56,208 nt of DNA from Tannerella sp. Lineage in GTDB: Bacteria; Bacteroidota; Bacteroidia; Bacteroidales; Tannerellaceae. The stretch is taken from NCBI GenBank assembly GCA_031270465.1, contig JAISXP010000090.1, positions 1 through 56,208 of the forward strand, read 5' to 3'. The notes under the pieces are model-generated. The model searched no databases. It saw only the letters and a program-made list of their open reading frames with translations, and was not told the DNA's origin. Position 1 is the first letter of the stretch, and the number at the start of each line of letters is the position of its first letter. This document shows positions 48,074-56,208 of this stretch, piece after piece. A program made the translations under genes and the position numbers.

Positions 48074-51000
48074 TCATTCCGCTTTTTTCAATGCGAAATC
48101 ACTCATCAACCCATAGTCGAGTTGTTGATAGTCGTTGCCGGAAGGATATGCGTTCACATTACGGAAATGCCCGGGACTTACTAACCCCGGCGCCGGACGG
48201 TTGTGGAACGGCCCCAGCAGGTTTTTGTTACTCCCGACGACCTTGACCGTTACCGTGTTTTCGCCCTGTGTGAGCAGGCCGGACACATCGACGGAATACG
48301 GCTCGAAGGCAAGGATACCGGCCGTTTTTCCGTTGACCGACACTTCGGCCACCGTCCCTTGCCAGTTGTCCGCCTGCACGAGGTAGAGTCCCGTCGGGTC
48401 GGCGAGGTCATAGCGTTTCGTGTACGCCACTGCGCCCGGATAGAAAGGCCAGCCCTGCGCCTTCCAGCTTCCGGCAGCGAATGTTTCTGCCGGCGGATCG
48501 ATATTCCAGCCTTTGGCCGCCGGCGTCACACGGAAATTCCCCCGTATGTACACCGGTTCGATTTCGGCAAGGATTTTCATCGGCGACAGCTTGAGCGCAA
48601 GAACGTTTTCTCCCTGTTTTACATGCGTTCCGATGGGACAGACGCCTGCTTCGCGATCCAGCCACCATGTGCCGGGCGCAACAAGATGACCGTTGATGCT
48701 GATTTCGTAGAGGCCGGGACGTTCGACTACGGCCGTTATCGTCGAAAAGTCAAAAGTGGCAGCGATCGTAAATTTGTACACGGCAGTGAAACCGCCGGCC
48801 GTAAACGTGTCGCGGCTGACGATGCTGTTTTTGTACTGTACGGATGTGTTCCACGGATTGCCGTCGCCGAATCCGTGATGCTTGAACACCTTGTCTGCCG
48901 CATTGAATACGTGCAGGTCGCCGAAACGTTCCCTGCCGAGCGTCAGGTCGCAAAAGTCAATCGTCAGCACGTTGTCCGCTTCCGGGCAAACGGAGAGCGG
49001 CGCGGCGGATGCAATATCCGTGTAGCGTTTCGCCGGTTCGGGGAGGCTGTATCCGCTTTGTTCTCTGTCGGATACGTAGAGCAGCAGGCTGCCTGCCGGC
49101 GGCAGGTCGTAATTCAGTTCGAGGCGGTTGTCGGCGACGGTTTCGGGGTAGTCCGTGATTTGTCCGGTCAGCGTGTGCAGTTCAATCGCGTCTTTTCCCT
49201 TCAGCCGTACCGTCCCGCGGGCGGCTTCCGTCAGGCTTGAATTGGCAAGGAACAGTATCTGCCCGTCTTTCATCGTCCGGCGGTGATGATACAGGTCGTT
49301 GCCTGCCGTCCGGGCGAAACTGATTTCCGGAGAAAGGTAAGGCGTCAAATCGGGCGATGTGGAGGAGAACGTGAGCAGCGTCACATTTTCCGGATCGGAG
49401 AAGAACGCGCGGATATCTTCATTCAATGCGCCGTCCACGTACGACGGCTGTGCATACGCCAGAATCGCGCCGCCGTTTGCGGCAAACTCCCGCAGCAGGG
49501 CAAACGTCGGTGCATCAAGATTCTCGGTCATCGGCGGAATTACGACCTTCGAATACGCCCGCCGTCCTACCACAAACTTGTCTTTCCGCACTTCACCCCG
49601 GTCTTTGATGATGTTTTCCGAGCCGAGGTCGTATTCCACCTGCGCTTTTTCAAGGGCGGTGACGAACAGCTGGAAGTTTTTACCGGTTTCCATGTACGCC
49701 GGGTTGCTGTAACGGTAGGCATAATACAGCCAGATGGAAGTGGTCGGTTCCAGAATCAGAATGCCGTTCACCTGTTCGCCTGCCGAAAGCGCCATTGAAA
49801 GACGGGCATAGTGCATGTTCAGTTGCCTGTAGTAGGGCCACCAGGGCGAATGTGCGGAAAACGTGGGAGGATAATCGTACTTCCGCGCGCCGGCAATGCT
49901 CATGTGCGCCAGATGCTGGTTCATGAAGTTGACACCCAGTGCATATTCCCAGTCGCCCAGTCGTTTTAAGTCGCGGAACGTTTCTTCCCATCCGCCTCCT
50001 CCGTAGGTCTCGCTCAGCGTGCGGCGGTAGCCCATCTGATTGGCCACACTGCTCAGTTCCTTGACGGCGCGGATGTTACCGAACTGCGCCTGCGGCGACA
50101 CGTCGTTATACTGGTTGAAAAGCATGTCGATGGCCGGTTGCTGGTGCCACGCATACATGGCCATGTTGTCGCCGCCGTCGGCCATGTCAGGCCAGCCGTG
50201 TTCCCAATAGTGGCCGGTAAACTTCAGGCTATTCGCTTCGCAGTATTCGTAGCAGGGTTTCGCCCAGCGGTCGATGAAGAGCTGCAGCAGCGTCTGCGTG
50301 TAGTTGTGACGCACACGTTTCCAGTCGCCCGTTTCCTCGAACAGCGAGGGCAGGTTTTCCTTCAGACTGTAACCCCATTTCGCTTCGAACACGTCGAACA
50401 GGTCGGGCGTCCAGCGGATGCCGCCGGGCGGGTTGATGTTCGGTTCGTCGGTAAACCAGCCGGGTACCGTCTTGCCAAATTCGTCGCCTATCGTGCGTTT
50501 GTAGCCGTCCATCGTGATTTCGATAAATTTCTCCGTCACGCCCGGATACAGCAGATCGACGTATGAAAAGCCTCCGTACCAGGGCGATTTCCGATCGTAT
50601 CCTTTTCGCACCAGATAATATTCGCCCCGCTTGCCGCACTCCGCATCCAACCCGGATTGGAGTTGCCGGAAGGCATCGCCGTCTTTCCGGAAGCACAGAA
50701 ACACGTCCGGCACAGTGTCGGGAAAGACTTCGCGCTTTTCGACCAGCAGGCTTTTGCCCTGGTTGTAGCTTTCAGGCATCTGCGCCGGCACATGCCCTCC
50801 GGCAAAACCGCTCGGATAGGAATTTTCGTCGTATATCCAGACGAACATGTCCATCCGTTTTCCCGTTTCCACCGTGTAGCGGCACAGTTCATACCACTCG
50901 TCCGAAATGTATTCGGTAATCAGCCCCGGCCGCGGATGGATAAACACGCCGCCAAAGCCATGTGCCTTGAAGTCATTCATGGCCGAGTCGATCAGTTCGT

Positions 51001-51184
51001 GTGTCACGCGCGTATTCCACACCCACAGCGGGGCGCTGCCGTACTCGCTCGGCGGCTCGGCAAACCGGCCGGCAAGCTCTTTCAGGGAGGCGACACCTTC
51101 GTCGCCCGCTTTTTTCTCAGTGTCTACCCGGCACGAAACGTAGCCGAGCAATACAGTCATCAGTAAAATCATTAATCTTTTCAT
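48074..51184 (-). CDS. Large secreted glycoside hydrolase, GH106-like (alpha-L-rhamnosidase type)
   Basis: Lipoprotein-like signal; PSEYGSAPLWVWNTRVTHELIDSAMNDFKAHGFGGVFIHPRPGLITEYISDEWYELCRYTVE; C-terminal beta-sandwich. Confidence 0.75.
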   Translation of the reverse strand: MKRLMILLMTVLLGYVSCRVDTEKKAGDEGVASLKELAGRFAEPPSEYGSAPLWVWNTRVTHELIDSAMNDFKAHGFGGVFIHPRPGLITEYISDEWYELCRYTVETGKRMDMFVWIYDENSYPSGFAGGHVPAQMPESYNQGKSLLVEKREVFPDTVPDVFLCFRKDGDAFRQLQSGLDAECGKRGEYYLVRKGYDRKSPWYGGFSYVDLLYPGVTEKFIEITMDGYKRTIGDEFGKTVPGWFTDEPNINPPGGIRWTPDLFDVFEAKWGYSLKENLPSLFEETGDWKRVRHNYTQTLLQLFIDRWAKPCYEYCEANSLKFTGHYWEHGWPDMADGGDNMAMYAWHQQPAIDMLFNQYNDVSPQAQFGNIRAVKELSSVANQMGYRRTLSETYGGGGWEETFRDLKRLGDWEYALGVNFMNQHLAHMSIAGARKYDYPPTFSAHSPWWPYYRQLNMHYARLSMALSAGEQVNGILILEPTTSIWLYYAYRYSNPAYMETGKNFQLFVTALEKAQVEYDLGSENIIKDRGEVRKDKFVVGRRAYSKVVIPPMTENLDAPTFALLREFAANGGAILAYAQPSYVDGALNEDIRAFFSDPENVTLLTFSSTSPDLTPYLSPEISFARTAGNDLYHHRRTMKDGQILFLANSSLTEAARGTVRLKGKDAIELHTLTGQITDYPETVADNRLELNYDLPPAGSLLLYVSDREQSGYSLPEPAKRYTDIASAAPLSVCPEADNVLTIDFCDLTLGRERFGDLHVFNAADKVFKHHGFGDGNPWNTSVQYKNSIVSRDTFTAGGFTAVYKFTIAATFDFSTITAVVERPGLYEISINGHLVAPGTWWLDREAGVCPIGTHVKQGENVLALKLSPMKILAEIEPVYIRGNFRVTPAAKGWNIDPPAETFAAGSWKAQGWPFYPGAVAYTKRYDLADPTGLYLVQADNWQGTVAEVSVNGKTAGILAFEPYSVDVSGLLTQGENTVTVKVVGSNKNLLGPFHNRPAPGLVSPGHFRNVNAYPSGNDYQQLDYGLMSDFALKKAE

Positions 51185-51228
51185 GGACAATTCTGTTTTT
51201 TTATGGATTCATTTTTTTTAAAACAGTG

Positions 51229-51236
51229 CAAATATA
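51229..51236 (-). promoter_or_regulatory. Bacteroides-type -7 box (TATATTTG) for the GH106-like gene
   Basis: Reverse complement of CAAATATA; matches TAnnTTTG. Confidence 0.6.
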
Positions 51237-51280
51237 CGCTTTTTTTGCTGTTGCGGATACTGCTTATCCTGCATTCAGTA

Positions 51281-51329
51281 TAAACATGTTCATTGACCGC
51301 GAGATATTTTCGCCGGAAACTCCTGAATC
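51281..51329. promoter_or_regulatory. Conserved upstream element, copy 2 (GH106-like gene)
   Basis: TAAACATGTTCATTGAC-N14-GCCGGAAACTCCTGAATC; first block 17/17 and second block 16/18 identical to copy 1. Confidence 0.6.
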
Positions 51330-51461
51330 GTCTTCGCTTGATGACGTTGGGTTCGACCTTGTCCGAACGGAGAAAATATGAAAAAAAATTCATCTGTTAA
51401 CCGGGAATTATTACTTTTGCGACATGAAAGAAAGAAACAAGTAATCCCATAAATTAGTTTT

Positions 51462-53876
51462 ATGAAATCAAAAGTATTATCATTCGCAATCATCTGCCTG
51501 AGTTTGACTCAGGGAAGCCTGTTGCCTGCTCAGGAAACACTTGCCGGATACACGCAGGCGCGCAGGTTTGCACCGTCCAATGCAGAACAACTGCTGTTTT
51601 CCTACACGTTGAGACCCAACTATTTTAATCGCGGAAGCAAATTCTGGTACGAATACAAGACAAGCGATGGGAGGGCGTGGTATGTGGTCGACCCCGAGCA
51701 GGGGAAAAAACAGCCGCTGTTTGACCTCGACGAAATTGCCGCGCAAATCACCGAGACGGTGAACGACCCTTTCACGGCACAGCAGTTGCCTGTCAGGAAC
51801 CTGAAACTCGACGACGACGATCGCACGTTTACCTTTGAGATACCTTCGTCGGTGAACAGGACGTTTTACTTCTCGTACGATTATCTTTCGCGCAAGCTGA
51901 CGGAACGCCCCAAAGACAATTCACCCCGCGAACGGTGGGGAAACGTATCGCCGGACAGTCAGTATGTCGTATATGCCAAAGACCTCAATCTCTGGTGTAT
52001 GATGTATGCCGACTACGAGAAACTGCTGAAAAATCCCAAAAACGGTGACAGCATTGCGGAGACGGCGCTCACGACCGACGGGGAAGAAGATTTTGCCTTC
52101 GGGATGCCGCGCAACCGCATGAATACGGATTCGACATTGCTGGATCACAAACGTAAACCGGTGCAGGGCAGCTGGTCGCCCGACGGACGCTATTTTGTTG
52201 CCACGCTGACCGACCAGCGTGCCGTGAAAGACTTGTGGGTAATCAATTCGGTTGCCAAACCGCGTCCCACGCTGGAAACCTACAAGTATCAGCTTCCCGG
52301 CGAAGCAGGTGCGCCCGTCAGTCATCTGTATCTTTTCGACCTCGAAAACAGGAGCAGGAAAGAAATCGCCGTGTCGGCGTTCAAAGACCAGACGCTCTCG
52401 GTCGCCTCAAAGCCCCGGGAAAATTTTACCGCACCGCAGATATGGCTGGGCAGCGCCGACAGGTTCTTCATCTCGCGCGTCAGCCGGGATATGAAACGGG
52501 TAGATATATGTTCGTATACGCTGGGCGACGACTCCGTCAGACCCCTCATCAGGGAACGCATGAATACCTACATCGAAACCCGTCCGCTCGCCATGCCTGA
52601 CAATGCGCGGGAACTGATTCACTGGAGCGAACGCGACGGATGGGCGCATCTCTACCTCTACGACACGGAAGGCAACCTCAAAAACAGGATTACGAAAGGC
52701 CCCTGGCATGTCGACCGGATAAAGCACGTGGACAGCAAAAACCGTGTCGTCTACTTTCTTGCCAACGGAAAAGAGGCGGGCGACACAACGCCCTACTACG
52801 AGCATCTTTACCGCGTGAACTTCGACGGAACGGCTCTGAAACTCGTCACGCCCGGCGACTATCATCATCTGGTATATATGGACAGGGACGGCCGCTACGT
52901 GGTCGACAACTACTCCCGAATCAACACCATTCCCGCCACGGCGCTGTACGATAACACGGGGAAACGGCTGATGACGCTGGAAGAAAGCGATTTCTCGCAA
53001 CTGCTGCAAGCGGGCTACACGTTTCCCGAGCCGTTCAAGGTGAAGGCCGCGGATGGCGTCACCGATTTGTACGGCATCATCTACAGACCCTTCGACTTCG
53101 ATTCCACGAAGACGTATCCCGTCATCGACTATGTCTATCCGGGTCCCCAGCAGGAAGGGACGTACATCCGCTATATACAGATGAATCCGCGCACCGACCG
53201 CCTCGCACAGGCCGGATTCATCGTCATCTCCGTCGGGCACCGGGGCGGGCATCCGAGCCGTTCCAAATGGTATCACAACTACGGATACGGAAACTTGCGC
53301 GACTATCCGCTGGCCGACCACAAAGCCGCCATCGAACAGCTTTGCGACCGGTACAAATATATGGATATAAACAGGATAGGCATTCACGGACATTCGGGCG
53401 GAGGATTTATGTCTACCGCCGCCATGCTGCTTTATCCCGACTTTTTCAAGGTCGCGGTCTCGTGTGCAGGCAACCACGACAACAATATATATAATCGCGG
53501 ATGGAGTGAAAAGCATCACGGTGTGAAAGAAATTTCGGACGAAGACGGAAATGTCCGCTTCGATATCCACGTGCCCGCCAATCAGGAGCTTGCAGCCAGA
53601 TTGAAAGGACATCTCCTGCTTATCCATAGCGAGATAGACAACAATGTACATCCTGCAAACACGATCGTCGTGGCAAACGAACTCATCAAGGCAGGCAAAC
53701 GCTTCGACATGCTTGTCATTCCCGGTCAGCGGCATCATTTCGAGGACTATAACGAGTATTTTTACTGGCGGATGGTAGATTATTTTTCCGAACACCTGCT
53801 CGGTCAACGTGAAACGGGCGTCGACATCAAGGATATTAAGCTCGGCAACTGGTTTCAGGGGTATCAGGATAATTGA
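51462..53876 (+). CDS. S9 family prolyl oligopeptidase / dipeptidyl-peptidase IV-like
   Basis: Signal peptide; VDYVYPGPQQEGTYIRYI; NRIGIHGHSGGGFMSTAAMLLYPDFFKVAVSCAG (GxSxG-type); HSEIDNNVHPANTIV; PGQRHHFEDY. Confidence 0.92.
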   Translation: MKSKVLSFAIICLSLTQGSLLPAQETLAGYTQARRFAPSNAEQLLFSYTLRPNYFNRGSKFWYEYKTSDGRAWYVVDPEQGKKQPLFDLDEIAAQITETVNDPFTAQQLPVRNLKLDDDDRTFTFEIPSSVNRTFYFSYDYLSRKLTERPKDNSPRERWGNVSPDSQYVVYAKDLNLWCMMYADYEKLLKNPKNGDSIAETALTTDGEEDFAFGMPRNRMNTDSTLLDHKRKPVQGSWSPDGRYFVATLTDQRAVKDLWVINSVAKPRPTLETYKYQLPGEAGAPVSHLYLFDLENRSRKEIAVSAFKDQTLSVASKPRENFTAPQIWLGSADRFFISRVSRDMKRVDICSYTLGDDSVRPLIRERMNTYIETRPLAMPDNARELIHWSERDGWAHLYLYDTEGNLKNRITKGPWHVDRIKHVDSKNRVVYFLANGKEAGDTTPYYEHLYRVNFDGTALKLVTPGDYHHLVYMDRDGRYVVDNYSRINTIPATALYDNTGKRLMTLEESDFSQLLQAGYTFPEPFKVKAADGVTDLYGIIYRPFDFDSTKTYPVIDYVYPGPQQEGTYIRYIQMNPRTDRLAQAGFIVISVGHRGGHPSRSKWYHNYGYGNLRDYPLADHKAAIEQLCDRYKYMDINRIGIHGHSGGGFMSTAAMLLYPDFFKVAVSCAGNHDNNIYNRGWSEKHHGVKEISDEDGNVRFDIHVPANQELAARLKGHLLLIHSEIDNNVHPANTIVVANELIKAGKRFDMLVIPGQRHHFEDYNEYFYWRMVDYFSEHLLGQRETGVDIKDIKLGNWFQGYQDN

Positions 53877-54027
53877 AAAACGTGATTTGCGGCGAATGCA
53901 TGATGAAAAGCCGCATTTTAGTCTGTATATATGTTAAAACGGATAGGAAAAGCAGGCTTAAAGGTTAAATAATCCTGCATTAGCATTTTTTATGGCTGAA
54001 AATTATGTTGTATAACATAAAACGTCG

Positions 54028-54035
54028 TACATTTG
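54028..54035 (+). promoter_or_regulatory. Bacteroides-type -7 box (TACATTTG) of a short leader
   Basis: TTG at 54008-54010, 17 nt, TACATTTG. Confidence 0.5.
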
Positions 54036-54083
54036 CACTGTGTTTTTCATGGTATTAGATTTAAGGTTAACAATGAAGATTGT

Positions 54084-54113
54084 AGGTTGTCGTGAGACAA
54101 CCTCTTCTTTTTT
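54084..54113 (+). terminator. GNRA-capped hairpin plus T-rich tract (attenuator/terminator-like)
   Basis: AGGTTGTC-GTGA-GACAACCT followed by CTTCTTTTTT. Confidence 0.65.
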
Positions 54114-54330
54114 ATAGACCAGCCTTGTTTTTTCGTATGTAAGAAAAGCATTTCCTGTCCAAAACGCCTTTGGCATTTTTTCTATCCTTTCATTACACCC
54201 CCCCCACATACAGGCAGAATCTGCCATGATAAATCGAACGGGGCGGAATCCTGTCCGAACAAATGATGAAGGTCATTTGTCGTCGCATTAGTTAAAAAAA
54301 CCTGCAAATACAAAAAAGCGCAGGAAAAAC

Positions 54331-54362
54331 TTTGTATATGTAAAATAAGAAATGTATTTTTG
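54331..54362 (+). promoter_or_regulatory. Strong match to Bacteroides -33/-7 promoter
   Basis: TTTG (54331-54334), 20 nt, TATTTTTG (54355-54362). Confidence 0.65.
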
Positions 54363-54474
54363 CAGCCGTGATATAAGATATAACGTAAAAAAAATAGAAA
54401 ATGAATAAACGCTCTGTTTTTCATGTAAATAAATGCAATTCAGCCCTCCTTATGGCGGACTGTGGCACGATATT

Positions 54475-54518
<44 letters not shown>

Positions 54519-54728
54519 TCGCGTGTAATGTAGTACATACACGTGCGCAATATACTGAAAATAAGTTCTCCAAACAACAAAGCCCAATACCGTTTTCCGC
54601 AGGAATAACTCCGGAAAAACCCGATCATACATGCACGAATACTGTCCACGCGAAGAAGGGAATCTCTCTTCGCGGAGGCCGGCCATTCAGTTATTCAAAA
54701 TATTACCATCACAGTTAAATCAAAATCT

Positions 54729-55466
54729 ATGAGTACAATCAAAGCAATTGCTCATCTGAATGAGCTTACAAAAGACGTGACGGACGACTACTATCTGCGT
54801 CCGGACATCCTCGGCACGCTCCGTGACGACGACATCATCCTGCGTCTGAAAAAAAAGGAAATCGCAACGGAGAACGTAAACGGGAAAGCCTTCGTGCAGA
54901 CGTTTCATCGCGAATGTGCGGAAGCTGTAAACGAAGGACACAACGTGGTGACCGGCCTGTTTCACTCCACGCTTGGGTTCAACGGTCCGGTGAGGGCTAA
55001 AGACCTTGGCCACAATGTACCGGCCGGTCAGGTCAACGCCCGCATGAACTTTACGCAGGGCGAATATGCCCGCGAGGCGCTGAACGACCTCACGATCAGC
55101 GTAGCCGAACAGCCTGCGCCGACCGGCCCCGTAATTCAGGCTGTAACCAATCCGACAGTTGGCCTGGCCGACACGCTCGACACCGGCGCCATGGCGCTGG
55201 TACAGGGCATGAGACTGGCCGTCAGGGGAGAAAAGACGAACGAAATCGGTGTCTATTTCACTTCGGTCGACGGGACAGCCTCCGTACGTATTCCCGCCGG
55301 CCAACTGTCGCCCAACACGCCGACCCGGCTCCAGTTCGTGCTTCCGGCCGATGTCAAGCCCGGCGAATGGCGGGTGAAGGTCGCCACGCAGGCGCTCGCG
55401 AAAGCCCGGACATTTACCAAAGACGTACGCGAATATGAATATCCGAACATCATCACGGTCGTCTGA
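54729..55466 (+). CDS. HU/IHF-like DNA-binding-domain protein, DUF4469-type
   Basis: YYLRPDILGTLRDDDIILRLKKKEIATENVNGKAFVQTFHRECAEAVNEGHNVVTGLFHSTLGFNGPV resembles Bacteroidota HU-like plus Ig-like two-domain proteins; family name from memory. Confidence 0.7.
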   Translation: MSTIKAIAHLNELTKDVTDDYYLRPDILGTLRDDDIILRLKKKEIATENVNGKAFVQTFHRECAEAVNEGHNVVTGLFHSTLGFNGPVRAKDLGHNVPAGQVNARMNFTQGEYAREALNDLTISVAEQPAPTGPVIQAVTNPTVGLADTLDTGAMALVQGMRLAVRGEKTNEIGVYFTSVDGTASVRIPAGQLSPNTPTRLQFVLPADVKPGEWRVKVATQALAKARTFTKDVREYEYPNIITVV

Positions 55467-55671
55467 CATGTATTTACGCTACGCGAACCGGCCGGCAAGT
55501 ATGCCGACTTGCAAATCGGCAGTGCACCGAGCAGTAAGTCGGCGGTATGCCGGGCGATAAGTCGGCATGTATGGAAACATCCGGTTCGTTAACCGGGAAG
55601 CAAATATCAGATGTATCATTTTAAAACAGAATGCCTATGGGAGATGGAAGAATTTGAAATCAGCTCAAGAA

Positions 55672-55706
55672 CGGCCGGAAAATAACCGGTACCTGTTTTC
55701 CGGCCG
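55672..55706. repeat. 11-bp perfect inverted repeat upstream of the second susC
   Basis: CGGCCGGAAAA-taaccggtacctg-TTTTCCGGCCG. Confidence 0.92.
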
Positions 55707-55754
55707 GACAGACTTTAAAAGTACCATTTACAGCAAATTAAATTATTTAATAAC

Positions 55755-56208
55755 ATGACAAAAAAAATGATTAACGGCATGAAAAATGCCAAACTGAAAA
55801 AACTTGTAAATATGATGATGCTGTCCGCTTTTCTCCTGATGACGGGGATAGGGACGGCAAGCGCCCGTGGCGGTGATTCGCAGGAATCGCCCGAACCGGC
55901 GCAGAGTAAGACCCGAATCACCGGAACGGTCATTGACCGGACGGGTGAACCGGTGATTGGCGCCAATGTGGTGGAAAAGGGCGTCACTATCAACGGAACC
56001 ATCACCGACGTGGACGGCAAGTTCACACTGGAGGTTCGTGCAAATGCCATCCTGCAAATATCCTTTATCGGATACGTTACGCAGGAAGCCAGTGTGAGCG
56101 GACAAAGCGAGTTGAATATCACGCTTGCGGAAGACAATCTGGCGCTGGAAGAAATTGTGGTCGTGGGCTACGGCACCCAGAAGAAAGTCACGCTGACCGG
56201 TGCGGTCG
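55755..56208 (+). CDS. SusC/RagA family TonB-dependent receptor, N-terminal part (truncated by the window edge)
   Basis: Own translation: MTKKMINGMKNAKLKKLVNMMMLSAFLLMTGIGTASARGG...RITGTVIDRTGEPVIGANVVEKGVTINGTITDVDGKFTLEVRANAILQISFIGYVTQEASVSGQSELNITLAEDNLALEEIVVVGYGTQKKVTLTGAV. Confidence 0.93.
   Translation, partial: MTKKMINGMKNAKLKKLVNMMMLSAFLLMTGIGTASARGGDSQESPEPAQSKTRITGTVIDRTGEPVIGANVVEKGVTINGTITDVDGKFTLEVRANAILQISFIGYVTQEASVSGQSELNITLAEDNLALEEIVVVGYGTQKKVTLTGAV

Noticed and set aside
48005-48075. Possible third copy of the GH43/GH106 upstream element (GTTCATT ... CCGGAAACTGCTGAA) downstream of the GH106-like gene
   Set aside because: Only short blocks match and spacing differs; could be chance. 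Not counted as a copy without a motif scan.
52407-53807. 466-aa minus-strand ORF opposite the S9 peptidase
   Set aside because: Antisense shadow; the plus strand has a catalytic GHSGGG motif and signal peptide.
54182-54424. 80-aa minus-strand ORF containing the C8/G8 run (..PVCGGGVMKG)
   Set aside because: No promoter, no family resemblance, AT-rich intergenic composition; the G8 run is noted but not treated as coding.

Overview
The window looks like a chromosomal segment of a Bacteroidales/Bacteroidota genome. The evidence is SusC/SusD pairs, TAnnTTTG-type -7 promoter boxes, family signatures and the absence of Shine-Dalgarno-like spacing. All calls come from reading the sequence and the supplied ORF translations; no searches were run. 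From left to right: (i) about 1-13.9 kb is a long minus-strand polysaccharide/hexuronate-type operon: LacI regulator, SusC, SusD, GH38 alpha-mannosidase, MFS transporter, cupin, RraA-like protein, SDR, M24 hydrolase and UxuA (truncated by the window edge). (ii) About 14.8-19.1 kb holds ispG, purE, gcvH and rpoN. (iii) Housekeeping and envelope genes follow: prs, CoA-transferase, an HD-domain protein, LptD-like, NfeD-like, groESL, lptB, comF/recX/prmC, ribD, uppS, bamA, two ompH/skp genes and murI. Solitary CAZymes (GH43, GH13, GH110-like, GH106-like) and a DPP4-like S9 peptidase are interspersed. (iv) The right edge (about 53.9-56.2 kb) carries a structured leader, an (AG)19 microsatellite, an HU-like/DUF4469-type protein and the start of a second SusC. 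The most interesting signals are not classical genes. They are a G10 homopolymer that frameshifts the first SusC at a domain junction (candidate phase switch for an operon of at least 12 kb), the (AG)19 tract behind a strong Bacteroides-type promoter, a 30-bp perfect palindrome between susD and GH38, LacI-type operators spaced by 63 bp, a shared upstream element in front of two unlinked CAZyme genes, a sigma-54-like promoter with tandem repeats upstream of groESL, and nested inverted repeats ahead of the second susC. I do not see CRISPR arrays, rRNA, tRNA, transposases, phage genes or a recognisable defence system.
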